From contig JAGHQL010000094.1 in the NCBI GenBank assembly GCA_020080175.1, forward strand, positions 38,501 through 102,500: a stretch of DNA of 64,000 nucleotides. The letters are read 5' to 3'. Below, piece after piece: positions 43,077 through 53,145 of the stretch (positions within the stretch are counted from its first letter, which is position 1; the number at the start of each line of letters is the position of its first letter). The translations under genes were made by a program, and so were the position numbers. Origin of the DNA: Glutinoglossum americanum. Its lineage: Eukaryota; Ascomycota; Geoglossomycetes; Geoglossales; Geoglossaceae. Under the pieces are notes generated by a model. It was not told the DNA's origin, did not search any database, and worked only from the letters and a program-made list of their open reading frames with translations.

Positions 43077-44598
43077 ATGCCCTTCCCATTCTCCCTCCCC
43101 ACAACCTCACCTCTCTCCTTCTCTGCCTACCTGAGAAGCTCTACTCATCCATCCCTCCTATTAGCAGCTGCAACTCAGCGCAGCGTCCTCCGCGCCGTCC
43201 TCAAACGGCACAAACGACTTCCCGCACCCTCCCAGCCCTCAGATCTTTCCAATGTCCTCTCGGCCCTCAATGAATATATCCCATATCTCTTCGCGCTGGA
43301 TGCAGGGTTGAGCGGCGGTGCCGTTGCTGGCGAGGAGATCGATGTCATCCTGGAGAAGGAGTTGGAGGTGGAATGGCGCCCGACACTCACTCACAGCGCT
43401 CCCGGTCGTGAGCCGCCTAGGGCTAAGCTGCAGAGCTTGGAGTACGAGATATATTTTGTGCTGCAGACGCTTGCGTATACGTATACGTTGCTTGCGAGAA
43501 ACCAATTATGGACACTATACGCACCGATAACGCCAACTACAGAGCAGCGAACTACGGCAATCACAACAGCGACCAAATATCTCCTCCAGGCCTCCTCTAT
43601 ACACTCGTACCTCTCCAACAGATGGGTCTTCACGTCCTCCATAATCGACATCTCCCAACCAACCCTCGGCGCCCTCTCCTTCCTCGCAATCGCCGAGGCC
43701 ACCCTCCTCGCCGTCCTAAAAGACGATCCTTACCCCGCAATCGTGACTCAATCCCGTAATAAAAACGACAAAGACTGGATGATTAAACCCCCGGATATCC
43801 CCAAAGTGCGCGCACATCTCTTCGCGCGCCTCTGCCTCGCTGCCGCAGAACACGCTGCCAAAGCTTCCGCCATGCTGCGCCAACAGCAAGAAGGCAAGCC
43901 CCGCGAGGACCTTGTGCGTTATGTTGACGACCTTCGCAAGGCTGCTCGAGGGAAGGCGTGCCGTTTCTTCGCTATCGATGCGGATTTGGGCGGGACCACA
44001 GGGGAGGCTATTGCGTGGCTTCGAGCTGGGAAGAACGAGTTGGGTTTCTCGCCCGTCAGCTCGTTTGGGGGTGCCGATGCGAGCGAGGAGGGGGGATCTA
44101 GAGGGTTGGTGATGAAGATTAAGCGCGGGTGGAGTGAGAAGAGAGAGGATAAGCGGATTGAGCGTGGCGCGGGGGGGTGGGGGTCCGATGCTGGACGGTT
44201 AGAGGAAGGGCGTGTGATTGATATGTTGGAGTCGAAATGGGTTAAGATGAATGACACCGTTTGTCTCCCCTGCCACCTTTCACGGATACACAAATTGTTC
44301 CCTGCGGGCTAACCACAGACCCTAAAAAAAATCTTAGATAAACACCCAGCTCATCCCCCCCTACGCTCCTCTCCTCTCGGCCATGCCCTCAGGTCGTGAA
44401 ATCCACAACCGTCCTGCTCCGTACGTCCCGCCGGGGCTGGACGAGGACGATGTGGTTAGGATGCGTGCGCCCGCTGAGGAAGGGGATGGAGATGGGTTTG
44501 AGGCTGGGGGAGAGGGTGATAGTAGCGAAGAGGAGGAGGAGGGGGGGGGAAGGAGGGCTGTGGTTGGTGCGTTTCCGGGGACGGCGGGGTATTATTGA
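43077..44598 (+). CDS. palC: PalC-like pH-response regulator (BRO1-domain protein)
   Basis: Two exons, 43077-44258 and 44338-44598, code 480 residues. The start MPFPFSLPTTSPLSFSAYL matches PalC N-termini as I know them; the frame is open upstream, but that part is not family-like. The BRO1-like region continues with LSALNEYIPYLFALDAGLSG, then YEIYFVLQTLAYTYTLLARN and a long helical repeat. The 79-bp intron (GTTTGT donor, GCTAACC branch, CTTAG acceptor) joins KMNDT to INTQLIPPYAPLLSAMPSGR, giving the conserved tail before an acidic end (DSSEEEEEGGG). PalC is an adaptor of the fungal alkaline-pH pathway. It binds the ESCRT-III subunit Vps32 at the plasma membrane and helps assemble the PalA/PalB complex that leads to PacC processing. 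I see no PacC site in the 240-bp shared promoter. Confidence 0.9.
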
Positions 44599-45187
44599 AG
44601 TTTTTTTTTTGGTGGGTTACGTATAACTTTTTAGGTGGAATGGTATTTAGGATAGTCTCTTTTTTGGGTGGGTTCTTTGGATGTAGAGTACTGTTTTCAT
44701 GGCGTTCGTAGAATATCTGGTATCCTTACTTCTCCCAGGCAAGCAAGAAGAGTGAACCGGAGGAGGGGCGCGAAAACAAAAAGAAAGGGATCTCGGATAG
44801 ATAGTGTTTAGGCACAATCCGGAGGGGAATAAACGAAGGGAGGTTTGGGATTTTGCATCGTTCTATTTCCTGCATTGCATATGGTACATTGGAACTGCGG
44901 ATAAAAGCAAACCCACTTTCCCAACGTATATACAAGGATTCCTCCGACCGGAACCCTTCAGTTTAAAGGGAAAAAAAGGGGGGGAAACCCATCCTATCTA
45001 TTCAACCCCATCCAGCACAATTCGCCTACTTCCGCACCCCTCGCGATCTAGTCGGTAGGTTAGATCGATATACAGAGACGCTCCTCACCCTTCCACGCCC
45101 CCTTCTAGCATTCCCCTCCACTCGGCTGAGAAACAGCACACACAGATCCTCCCTCCTGCGTACCCCCACACCACAAGAGAAGAGCCT
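44599..45187. other. convergent intergenic region
   Basis: It holds the 3' flanks of palC and of the complex I subunit gene. No gene was recognised. Confidence 0.6.
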
Positions 45188-45661
45188 TCACCTCCGCATC
45201 GACCTCAACCCCATGTCCCCCTCCCCCTCCCCCTCCCCCTTCTTCGCCACATAATTCTGCTGCTGAAACAGATACCCCCGAACCTTCGCCTCCTTCAGCA
45301 GCTCAAAATACCGCTCTAACCCCCCGCGCCCGCCCAGAATTAGCCCCAACCCCTACCTCCCGAATAAAATAAAAAAAAAAAAACCAAAAAATATATATAT
45401 ATATATATATATAAAAGGAAAAACCCCCTCACCTCTCAGAGCCCCGCACTTCTCCAGGTGGTTGACGCCCTCCCGGTAGTAGCACTTGCCCAGCTCCTCC
45501 CGCACGAGCCGCGCCATCATGCTGCGCACCCACTGCTCGCGGATGATCGCGTCCTGCGCGGCTTTGAGGCGCGGGGTGTCGTCGTAGTCGACGCCGTCGA
45601 AGGTTGGGGGGACGGAGGGTTTTTTGGAGAGGAAGAGGGGGGATTCGGGGGTGGGTGCCAT
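45188..45661 (-). CDS. complex I accessory subunit, NDUFB10-like (fungal 12 kDa subunit)
   Basis: Two exons, 45661-45433 and 45315-45188, code 118 residues. The 117-bp intron carries a run of alternating A/T. The product reads MAPTPESPLFLSKKPSVPP, FDGVDYDDTPRLKAAQDAII, REQWVRSMMARLVREELGKC, YYREGVNHLEKCGALRERYF, and then ELLKEAKVRGYLFQQQNYVA. These are hallmarks of the fungal 12 kDa NADH-ubiquinone oxidoreductase subunit, the relative of mammalian NDUFB10/PDSW. It sits in the membrane arm of mitochondrial complex I and has no catalytic role. Two Cys (in GKCYYREG and EKCGALR) fit the disulfide-bonded type. The C-terminus has a GEGEGEG tail encoded by a CCCCCT hexamer run, followed by DMGLRSMRR. 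The frame is open upstream of this Met, but the extra residues are His/Pro/Tyr-rich. Confidence 0.9.
45217..45241. repeat. CCCCCT hexamer run in a coding exon
   Basis: Four consecutive units in the last exon of the complex I subunit gene, coding for the Gly-Glu tail. Confidence 0.8.
45391..45413. repeat. (AT)n microsatellite inside an intron
   Basis: An alternating A/T run of over 20 bp in the 117-bp intron of the complex I subunit gene. Confidence 0.85.
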
Positions 45662-45884
45662 GGCTGTGCGTGATGCGTGGGTGGGGATTGGAGAGGTTTG
45701 TGGTTGTGGTTGTGGTTGTGGAGGAGGAGGTTGATGATGGCGGTGGTTTTGGTGGTTTTTCGGGTATTGGGGGGACACGTGATTGTGCGTGTAGGTACTG
45801 TACGTATAAGGTATGGAGAGGTATGTGCATGCGAAGTGCATATATTGTACGTGCATGCCCGTACGGGGTGGGGACGGTGGGAGT

Positions 45885-46124
45885 TTACTTCTTGAGTCCC
45901 GCGGACTTTAATCGTTCTTTTCGAGCGATGCCGCAGCTCCAGCATAGGCGGTCGATCAGGAATGTCTGGAATGCGTGGTTTGTGGGTTTTGTCCCTTCGT
46001 CCCACGGGCTACAAGTGCACTCGCCTACCGCCTCTAGCCAGATGCCATGTCCGCAGGTAGCGAAGATTGCTTTGCGGTGGTAGCAGGGCATTCCTTTTTC
46101 TGATTCTCTTGTTGGAGTTTGCAT
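45885..46124 (-). CDS. small Cys-rich protein of unknown function
   Basis: An open frame of 79 residues from MQTPTRESEKG. The frame is also open upstream to about 46275 without an ATG (Pro/Lys/Gln-rich), so the true start probably lies in an upstream exon, perhaps within 46298-46588. The body contains CYHRKAIFATCGHGIWLEAV, GECTCSPW and later LCWSCGIARKERLK: about seven Cys and several His spaced in pairs, like a small zinc-binding fold. I do not recognise the family. The gene follows the complex I subunit gene in the same orientation with about 220 bp between them. There is no signal peptide. Confidence 0.5.
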   Translation of the reverse strand: MQTPTRESEKGMPCYHRKAIFATCGHGIWLEAVGECTCSPWDEGTKPTNHAFQTFLIDRLCWSCGIARKERLKSAGLKK

Positions 46125-46958
46125 TTCTGAGGGTTTTGAGGCCTTGGGAGGGTTTTTGGGGGGGGGAGCTTTCGGGGATTCTTCTATTTTTAGTCTTTGT
46201 TGTTTGGAGGTTTGATGGTCTACGGATTGGCTCTCTTTAAGTTGAGGTTGGGGTGTGGGGGGTTTTCTTTGTGAATTGTTTGCGGTGAATCATGAGGTCA
46301 AGTTTTTGCTGCCTTTCCGTTTCCTGAGGATGGCGATTGGGGGTGATGTTTATACAACAAGCTCCCTACAACAGGCGACCCCCGAAGGAGTGGATTACCC
46401 GTGTTGCGTCCCTGCGAGCTCAGCAGGAGGGAATGGGCCGGAACGCTAGTGGCGCTATTAGACCGACGATGAGAGACTTGCTGGGGGTAAGTTTGGGTTT
46501 GAACTGGATGTGTATGCGGCGCGTCCGAGCGCTGAAGGCTCGGGAGAGGCATTATGCAATCAGTGAATCGGGACATTAAATTAGCCACTGAGAACTCCCG
46601 CTTGCGTTTTCAACTTAAAAGACATGCGGGTTATGTTTGGTGGTAGCAGTTTGTATATCCTATCAGGGCGCGACCCGATATTTCAAAATAGGTTTTTGGT
46701 GCTAGGAACAATCTTTTGCTCATTTCTGTCTCATGTTCATCATGGGAGGCTCCGTCTATAGGTACAAGCCGTCAACGCCGTCGAAAGAGAAGGACGCCTA
46801 ATCTATGCTTAAGAATAAAGAGGTTTTTTTTGAAGCAGAAAATGACTTCATGATATCGTGACCGTTTCCCTGCACCAATGCTTCCTGCCTCGGGGTGTCC
46901 AAATAAAGTGCCTCCCAGACCAATTTACAACACGCCGAACCATATCTCTCTGCCCATG
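46125..46958. other. intergenic or unresolved 5' exon region
   Basis: A minus-strand open frame at 46298-46588 (Ser/His-rich, MANLMSRFTDCIMPLPSLQR) could be an upstream exon of the small Cys-rich protein, but I found no convincing donor and acceptor pair. The stretch 46590-46958 holds no gene I can support. Confidence 0.4.
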
Positions 46959-47822
46959 TCACCCCCTCTTCCCTCCGCTCCTAGTCCTCATGGGCTCTGC
47001 CACGCGATCTATAAACGGTCGGTACGGCGCCGCAACAACTGCCACCGGAGCACGAGGCACCCCGCGGCCACCACCGTCGCGCTGTGGTTCACCTTGGGTG
47101 GGCCGGCGGCGCTGTTCTTCGTGTAGCTTATCAAGGGATTCGCCGACGATATGGTACTTGGCCCAATTAATAGGTGGGCAGCGAACGACATTTTGGGGAG
47201 TTGGTATAGGACTAAATTTTGAACGATAACTCGGTTGCGACTCCTCGTCGTCGCCGTCGACATCCATCTTATCACCAAGTGCATCTGTCTTCGGCATAGA
47301 CGACGGTGTCTTCATCTCGTCGTGACTTCGGCGGTGGGAGACATCTCCTAGATCTACCCCCAACAGGCCTTTGCTCTGATCTGCACTCTTCACCCTCCCT
47401 GCCAGTAAGTCATTCGCAAACTCTTCCGGCTCCGCAACAGCCTTCTCTTTCAAAGTCTGTAACGCTCGCAAGTCCGCCTTGCTCCGCTCGCGTTGAAGTT
47501 GCAAGATAGATATCGCCGAACGCAGCGCTATTGCATCTGGATTCTCCGATTCAGAGATCGGTATTGGAGCGGGATGCTGGATGAAAGGCGTTGGATGACC
47601 GGCGGTCGGAGGTGGAGCGACATGCGTTTGCTGGTTGAAGGGGGTACTGGCGACGGTAGCGGAGGGGGTAGCGGCGGTGTTTGTTGATGCGGTGGGTGGA
47701 ACCAGGGTCGCGGGAGAGAGGACCGGAGTTATTGGCGAGACAGGAGGACGTGGAGGAGAGTTCGAGCGGCGGCGCTCATAGTTTGGGCGTCCGTGTTGCG
47801 TGGAGATAGTCAAGGCGGGCAT
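46959..47822 (-). CDS. conserved-looking protein of unknown function
   Basis: A single frame of 287 residues from MPALTISTQHGRPNYERRRS; a Met at 47900 would add 26. The first half is Pro/Thr/Ser-rich. A helical segment follows (IALRSAISILQLQRERSKAD, then LRALQTLKEKAVAEPEEFAN), probably a coiled coil. Near the C-terminus is the distinctive block QNVVRCPPINWAKYHIVGES, then LDKLHEEQRRRPTQGEPQR and a basic tail (ending MRTRSGGKRG). I believe the RCPPINW block and the helical segment recur in Pezizomycotina hypothetical proteins, but I know no function. The basic tail and lack of membrane segments suggest a nuclear protein; that is a guess. The gene is divergent from the Rad53-like kinase. Confidence 0.7.
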   Translation of the reverse strand: MPALTISTQHGRPNYERRRSNSPPRPPVSPITPVLSPATLVPPTASTNTAATPSATVASTPFNQQTHVAPPPTAGHPTPFIQHPAPIPISESENPDAIALRSAISILQLQRERSKADLRALQTLKEKAVAEPEEFANDLLAGRVKSADQSKGLLGVDLGDVSHRRSHDEMKTPSSMPKTDALGDKMDVDGDDEESQPSYRSKFSPIPTPQNVVRCPPINWAKYHIVGESLDKLHEEQRRRPTQGEPQRDGGGRGVPRAPVAVVAAPYRPFIDRVAEPMRTRSGGKRG

Positions 47823-48777
47823 ATTCAGCCTACTGCTGGTGAAGGTAGACAACGATCGGGCGGCGTTAGGTAGGCGTCTTCGTTGGCCCAACGCCACCAC
47901 GAAACCCTAAATGTTTGACGTAAGACAAATGGCCCCAGAGAAAGGCCGGAAAACCCAGAAGTGCACCTAGTTCCAGTCGCACTTTGCGGTAGTGGCCGCT
48001 CGGACGAGATAGTGGCAGGTTGAAGCTGGGTATGGAGGGAAACTCGCGGGCTGCGTTGAGCAATCAGTTCGAACACAACCTGGTCACGTGATACCATACA
48101 TTCCCGAGCAAGAGAAAAATAAATCTAAAAAAGAAATTATTCTTCTTTTACCACCGCGAACGCCCCTTATTTCTTCGCGCCTGAGTCATCGCCAGCCCGC
48201 ACCAGAGTGAGCCAACCAACAGGCTTCAATGCCGCCCTGTCATGTAAACGGCTTAAGCGAGAAACCTAACACCGTCCGGGTAACTCTATCTCTTCTCTTG
48301 CTCTGCTGCCCGCTTGTTTCCCGTGTTAACGAAGACACTCCCGCTTGTTGGGGTGAATGCTGAAAGTCCAATTCACTTGTCAGCCTTGAGTGCGCCTTTT
48401 GTTTTTCTTGGGCCCTGCAACGGGGCTTACTTTCTTTTTCCTCCTCCTACTCCTCCACCTTCTTTCAACCACCCCGCATAATCTTTCATCCGCTATCATC
48501 CATAACTTTAGTAAGTCAACTCTTTGTTCTATTTGTCTTTGTTACTACTGCTTTTGATAACGCGTGAAGGGATTTGAGGAGAGCTAACGTATCGTTTGCT
48601 GCAAATAGAGCTTTGGCAAATTCCGGTGTCCTTATCCTGCTTGCTTTCTCGCTACTTGACATCATACACGCGCATTATCGAGTCAAACTTGTACCAACGA
48701 ATGTACTTGGTATGTCCTTCAATAGTCGACCTGTTGCTGGGCCGGTGGACACTGTAAACTTAATAAAGGATGTAGAG
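47823..48777. other. divergent promoter region of the unknown gene and the Rad53-like gene
   Basis: About 950 bp. An ACGCGT site lies at 48560-48565. The stretch 48574-48777 is open and in frame with the kinase, but its residues are not family-like, so I treat it as leader. It could also contain a 5' intron. Confidence 0.5.
48560..48565. promoter_or_regulatory. ACGCGT (MCB-like) element
   Basis: An exact MluI cell-cycle box, the site bound by MBF in yeasts, about 215 bp before the start of the checkpoint kinase gene. Function is inference. Confidence 0.3.
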
Positions 48778-51700
48778 ATGGATGAAGAAAATACTCAACC
48801 AGCGACTCAGCCCGTTGTCGACCCCCGTTGCGTTGGTGGCAATAGTTTGGGTCTCGACGATGAAGAGGTCGGAGACATTATTTGCATCCTGCACCCGACC
48901 ACCCCTGACGCTCAAACTGCTGTGCAGCTTACAAAAGCACATGCTCCGCAACATATCATTACCAAACCTCAATTTGGGGTGCAGCAGGAACTAGAGGATG
49001 ATTTTGAACGAGATCTTTCGGAATTGGAGGGAGATGGTGTTGCTCATACCCCCACCGTATATCCGGCAGCTAATGGCCAACCTAGACGCGACTTGGGCCG
49101 TGATATAGCTCTGAAGTTTTCTTCTCAAGCCAAAATACCGAAACCAGGGTTTATTTTTGGTCGAGGACAGAGGAGCAATATCTTAATCGCAAACCATGTT
49201 GAGGTCAAGCGGGTTAGCAACGCTCATTTTCGCATTTTCCTCAACGCCCAAGGGATTCTCATGATTGAAGACATGTCAACAAATGGCACTATTGTTGATA
49301 CCTACCATCTGCGCCGCGGCGGCACAGACGGCAGAAATTCCCAGCGTATGCTGGTGGGTAGTAGTATCATTTCCGTCATCTGTGGACCTGGGGGTAACGA
49401 CGTCTGCTTCGTTGTTCGAATACCCACCCGGACCGACGCTGCTAGGAACATATATCAACACAATCTCAATCAATACCATCTTCGGTTCGGCCACATAGGA
49501 GTAGGGGTAGGTCGAGGTGTGGTATGTAGCATGTTCTTAATTTCGCTATGCTCTCGTGAGTTTGCATATGCTAACCTTTCTTTTCACAGATTCCTGATTC
49601 TAATCGGAATGGTCGTCAACTCCGCAGTCCCGCCACACGATCCCCTGCTCGCCACGCGGCTCTCTCTACTCTACATCGGTCCACTCCCATTACACGCTGG
49701 AATGGAGGTGAAAAGTATAACATCCTCTGTGAAATTGGAAAAGGATCCTTTGCCACTGTCTATAAAATCGCAACAAAGTCTAGTGGGGACGTTTTCGCGG
49801 CCAAGCAGGTTAGCAGGAACGGCCTAGCAAAAGGCGCTACTCCAGGCAGAGTTGAGAATGAAATTGATATAATAAAGGAAATGACTCATGTGAGCAAACT
49901 AAATCCCCCGGGAATGTTCTTGTCTAACTTGCCCGTAGCCAAACATTGTACGATATATCGAGTGTTACTCTATTGGTGAGCACATTATAATTGTTATGGA
50001 GTACATGGAGTATGGAGACTTGACGGGGTATCTTAACAAGAATGGTGCTCTATCTGAGCCAATGGCGCAAGAGGTGGCACGCCAAATCCTCCGTGGGTTG
50101 GAATATGTTCATAGAAAGATGGTCACTCACCGCGACATCAAGCCGGACAACATATTGATCCATAGCCTCGACCCTATCGTTGTCAAACTTTCAGACTTTG
50201 GCCTATCGAAGCGCGCGGACGATTCGACATTCCTCAAGACTTTTTGCGGCACTCTTTTATATTGCGCTCCGGAGGTGTACCATGAGCATACCAACAAGAA
50301 ACTTCCTCGTAAACCTGTCGGCGATCGCTATGGCCAGTCGGCAGATATGTGGTCTTTTGGAGCGGTACTATACGTGTTGTTGTGTAACAAACCACCCTTT
50401 GAGGGAAAACCACAACCGGAGCTTATGCTCACCTCAATCACCTCTGAACCCCTAGACATCCAGCCTCTCGAAGAACGCGGGATATCGGGCGAAGGGGTTA
50501 CCTTTGTCACAAAGCTTCTGAACGTTCAGCCAGAGCTTAGACCCACAGAGACAGAGTGTTTAAGAGACATATGGCTAAGCGATGGCAGCGATGGCAACGA
50601 TCCAACAAACGACACGGAGATGGCCGGTGTAGAGCATATTATTCAGGAAGAAAATGAAGAAGACTTGGATGACCTCGGTGCTTCGAGCCAAGTCTCACAG
50701 CTGAGACTGTCACCGCAAGGCAAAGGTCGTGTCATCGAAGGTAGCATTGAGGAGGAACCTCACGGAGCCGACGACGTTAAGAGACGCGACTTTGCCCTTG
50801 CTGCTCGCCCAGAGCCGGAGGTTCCTTCTTCAGTGTGGTCCTCTGACGGCTTTGAGGCCTACAGTGAGATGGCACCGCGACGTACCACTGGCCGTTTGTT
50901 CGGCGAAATCAGCGGGTCAGTGGCGAGGAGCTCTGACGTTTTTGGAATACCCGTTCGAGGCGACTTGATTAGCGACCAGCCCGACCTAGAGCGTCCTAAC
51001 TCTGAAACCCCCAACGTAGCTTCCTCCCAGGGCCAGAACCAGCCATATAACCCACGGTCCTCATCGAGTCTACAAGGCACCGAATCTCTGGTGAACCAGC
51101 TCAAGATGGCGGGTTCTCCGTCTTCCGGAAATTCTCCGGTCTTAACTCCAAGTTCACCGCGAACGCCAACAACTCCCAAGTCGCGTTTTGCCACTCCTAC
51201 CTCCATCGGAGCTCGGCCAAGAGAAGAAGGTCAAATCGAAGACACGGAACCTGCACCGAAACGACAAAAGTTCGATCGCAAGATTCGCCTGATTCCCCCG
51301 ACTTCTGTCAATCGAGATGCCACTCATGATGCCCCCGAAACACACCCTACTGCTCAGACGAAGAAGGATGGAGAAGAGCTTGTGGCCGATGGAGATGAAT
51401 ACGTGATGTCCGCCGGCTCCGATACTCCCAAGGCACCAATTGACGGCCCACCTAGAGGTCAGATTGCAGATGCAAGTGGAACCACAGAACGCCGAGGTAC
51501 TGACGATGAGCAAGCCACCAACTCAAGCCCTGGGGCTACAGAGGCGGTTGGAACAGACCTGGGTGGGGACGGCTTCGTGCGTCCGCTTCCCGTATGGGGA
51601 AAGTTAGTACCCAAGCCTGGCTCTGATCCAAATATCAGTGTCAGCTTGACCAGCGATATGACCTCGTACGGCCGGTCGCCGTGGAGCAATTTTGTCGTTA

Positions 51701-52170
51701 GTGCTGATAAAATTCTCATCTCCAAGAGGCATTTTATTATCCAGCTCTTCAAATCAGGCCTCACCTCTGAAGACATCAAGGCTGCTGGCAAGACCTGGAT
51801 GGACTACCCCGAGATGACGCCTATTATCAAAGTACTGAGCAAAAATGGCATGTGGATTAACGGCCGCCGCATCCTACAGAACCAGTACGCGAAGGTTTTC
51901 AACGGTGATGAGCTCACCATCTACGCCGATCCCTTTCGAAACCAGGTCCCTGGCAAGTTCCTCGTCTTTGTTTGTGAGTTCTACCATGGAAATTGGAAAC
52001 AAAATAGGCCTGGTTACCCTCTCTTCCGAAATGGCGAAATGAACAACTTTGCAGAGGACGGCCGAGTTCAATTCCCAGATCTTTCGTGCGATGAGGATGG
52101 TCACGGCGTGGCCGACACGATGGTCCCCCTTGAGGGACTAGACGATAGCGCTGCCGCGAATACACCCTAG
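48778..52170 (+). CDS. Rad53/Cds1-type checkpoint kinase (FHA-kinase-FHA)
   Basis: Three exons, 48778-49521, 49590-49889 and 49939-52170, each a multiple of three, code 1,091 residues. The start MDEENTQPATQP carries TQ motifs, as ATM/ATR targets do. FHA1 covers about residues 120-200 (GFIFGRGQRSNILI, VSNAHFRIF, STNGTIVD). The kinase domain runs about 288-560 (IGKGSFATVYKIATK, HRDIKPDN, DFG, and GTLLYCAPE), and includes LKTFCGTLLYC in the activation loop. A second FHA domain lies near 895-1015 (YGRSPWSNFVVSADKILISK, RHFIIQLF, SKNGMWINGRR). Two FHA domains around a kinase define Rad53 (Neurospora MUS-59 type). Chk2/Cds1 forms have one. The kinase acts downstream of Mec1/ATR and Tel1/ATM in replication-stress and DNA-damage arrest. 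Introns are 68 and 49 bp, the first with a GCTAACC branch. Both splices fall between kinase-domain or linker codons and keep the alignment of motifs. Confidence 0.92.
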
Positions 52171-53145
52171 GCCCGGGTCAAGGCGCGAGACAGATATCTA
52201 GTGTTGTTATTAACCGCCTTTTGCCACCTCCAGCTACCAATTCGGTTGGGATACCCTTCTCTCCTATTCGCTATTCGTTTTACATCCCTAGTGCTCGTAA
52301 AGTGAAGCATCCCTTCCACATACGGCACTATAGAGATGAGCATTTCTCTTTTCGTTTATTACCAATCGTCTAGGCGCACCCAGACACTATTCATATGAAG
52401 CTCGCCCGCCGGCGGCTGCATCAAGCTTCACCTGAACGATTCTCTAACTTTCAACTTCGGCTCATCTTTAATTCGGCGGAGATAGCGCCTCCGCCGCTCA
52501 GCTTGGGCGGTATCTACATATTCGCCGTCAGATACCGACCCTAGCAACCATCAGTTACTTCAAGCGATAAAGTTATTCTCAAATTCAACTCCCCTTGAAT
52601 GCTCTCCCCCCAGGTTCCAGCCAACATATTTTCCCCTCTCGTTTGGCCTAATTCCCTTGCACCACGTCGACTTCCACTACAGTGGCTCGCCTCACCCATC
52701 ACGCTTTCCCATGAAAAACACTCTGGACCACCCATGCGCATGTTTCTGCCAACGAAAAACAGTCCAACTGGCGGTTTTACGTCTCCTTTCCTTTTCGCCC
52801 TTTGCGGCTTCCGGTTGTTGGTATGGGATTATCCAGCCTGAGGCTTGAGTCTGTGGGCGAGGACTGGAAACCAAGACGCCCTGGGAAGAACAGGAAGAAT
52901 AGGAAATTGGTAGATAACCTATTCCGGCAAAGGGAATACATAGACCACTTTTCCGAGTAAACGGGAAAAAAAAGAAAATAGAAATTAAATATTCCTAGCA
53001 CTATTGTCATCGCCGAGAATGAATGTGTTTTCGCGGTGACTTTATCTAACAGTTGACAAGCTAAACCCAAAACGGTCAGCAGGTTCCGCTAGATATATTT
53101 CGCCCACAAATACCGAGCATACTGCTTAACAAATGTCACGCAACC
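52171..53145. other. intergenic
   Basis: It holds the 3' flank of the Rad53-like gene and the promoter of the Ofd1-like gene. Short frames on both strands show no domain content. Confidence 0.6.

Noticed and set aside
48574-48777. N-terminal extension of the Rad53-like protein
   Set aside because: It is in frame, but the residues are unlike the family, while MDEENTQPATQP is a typical TQ-rich start.
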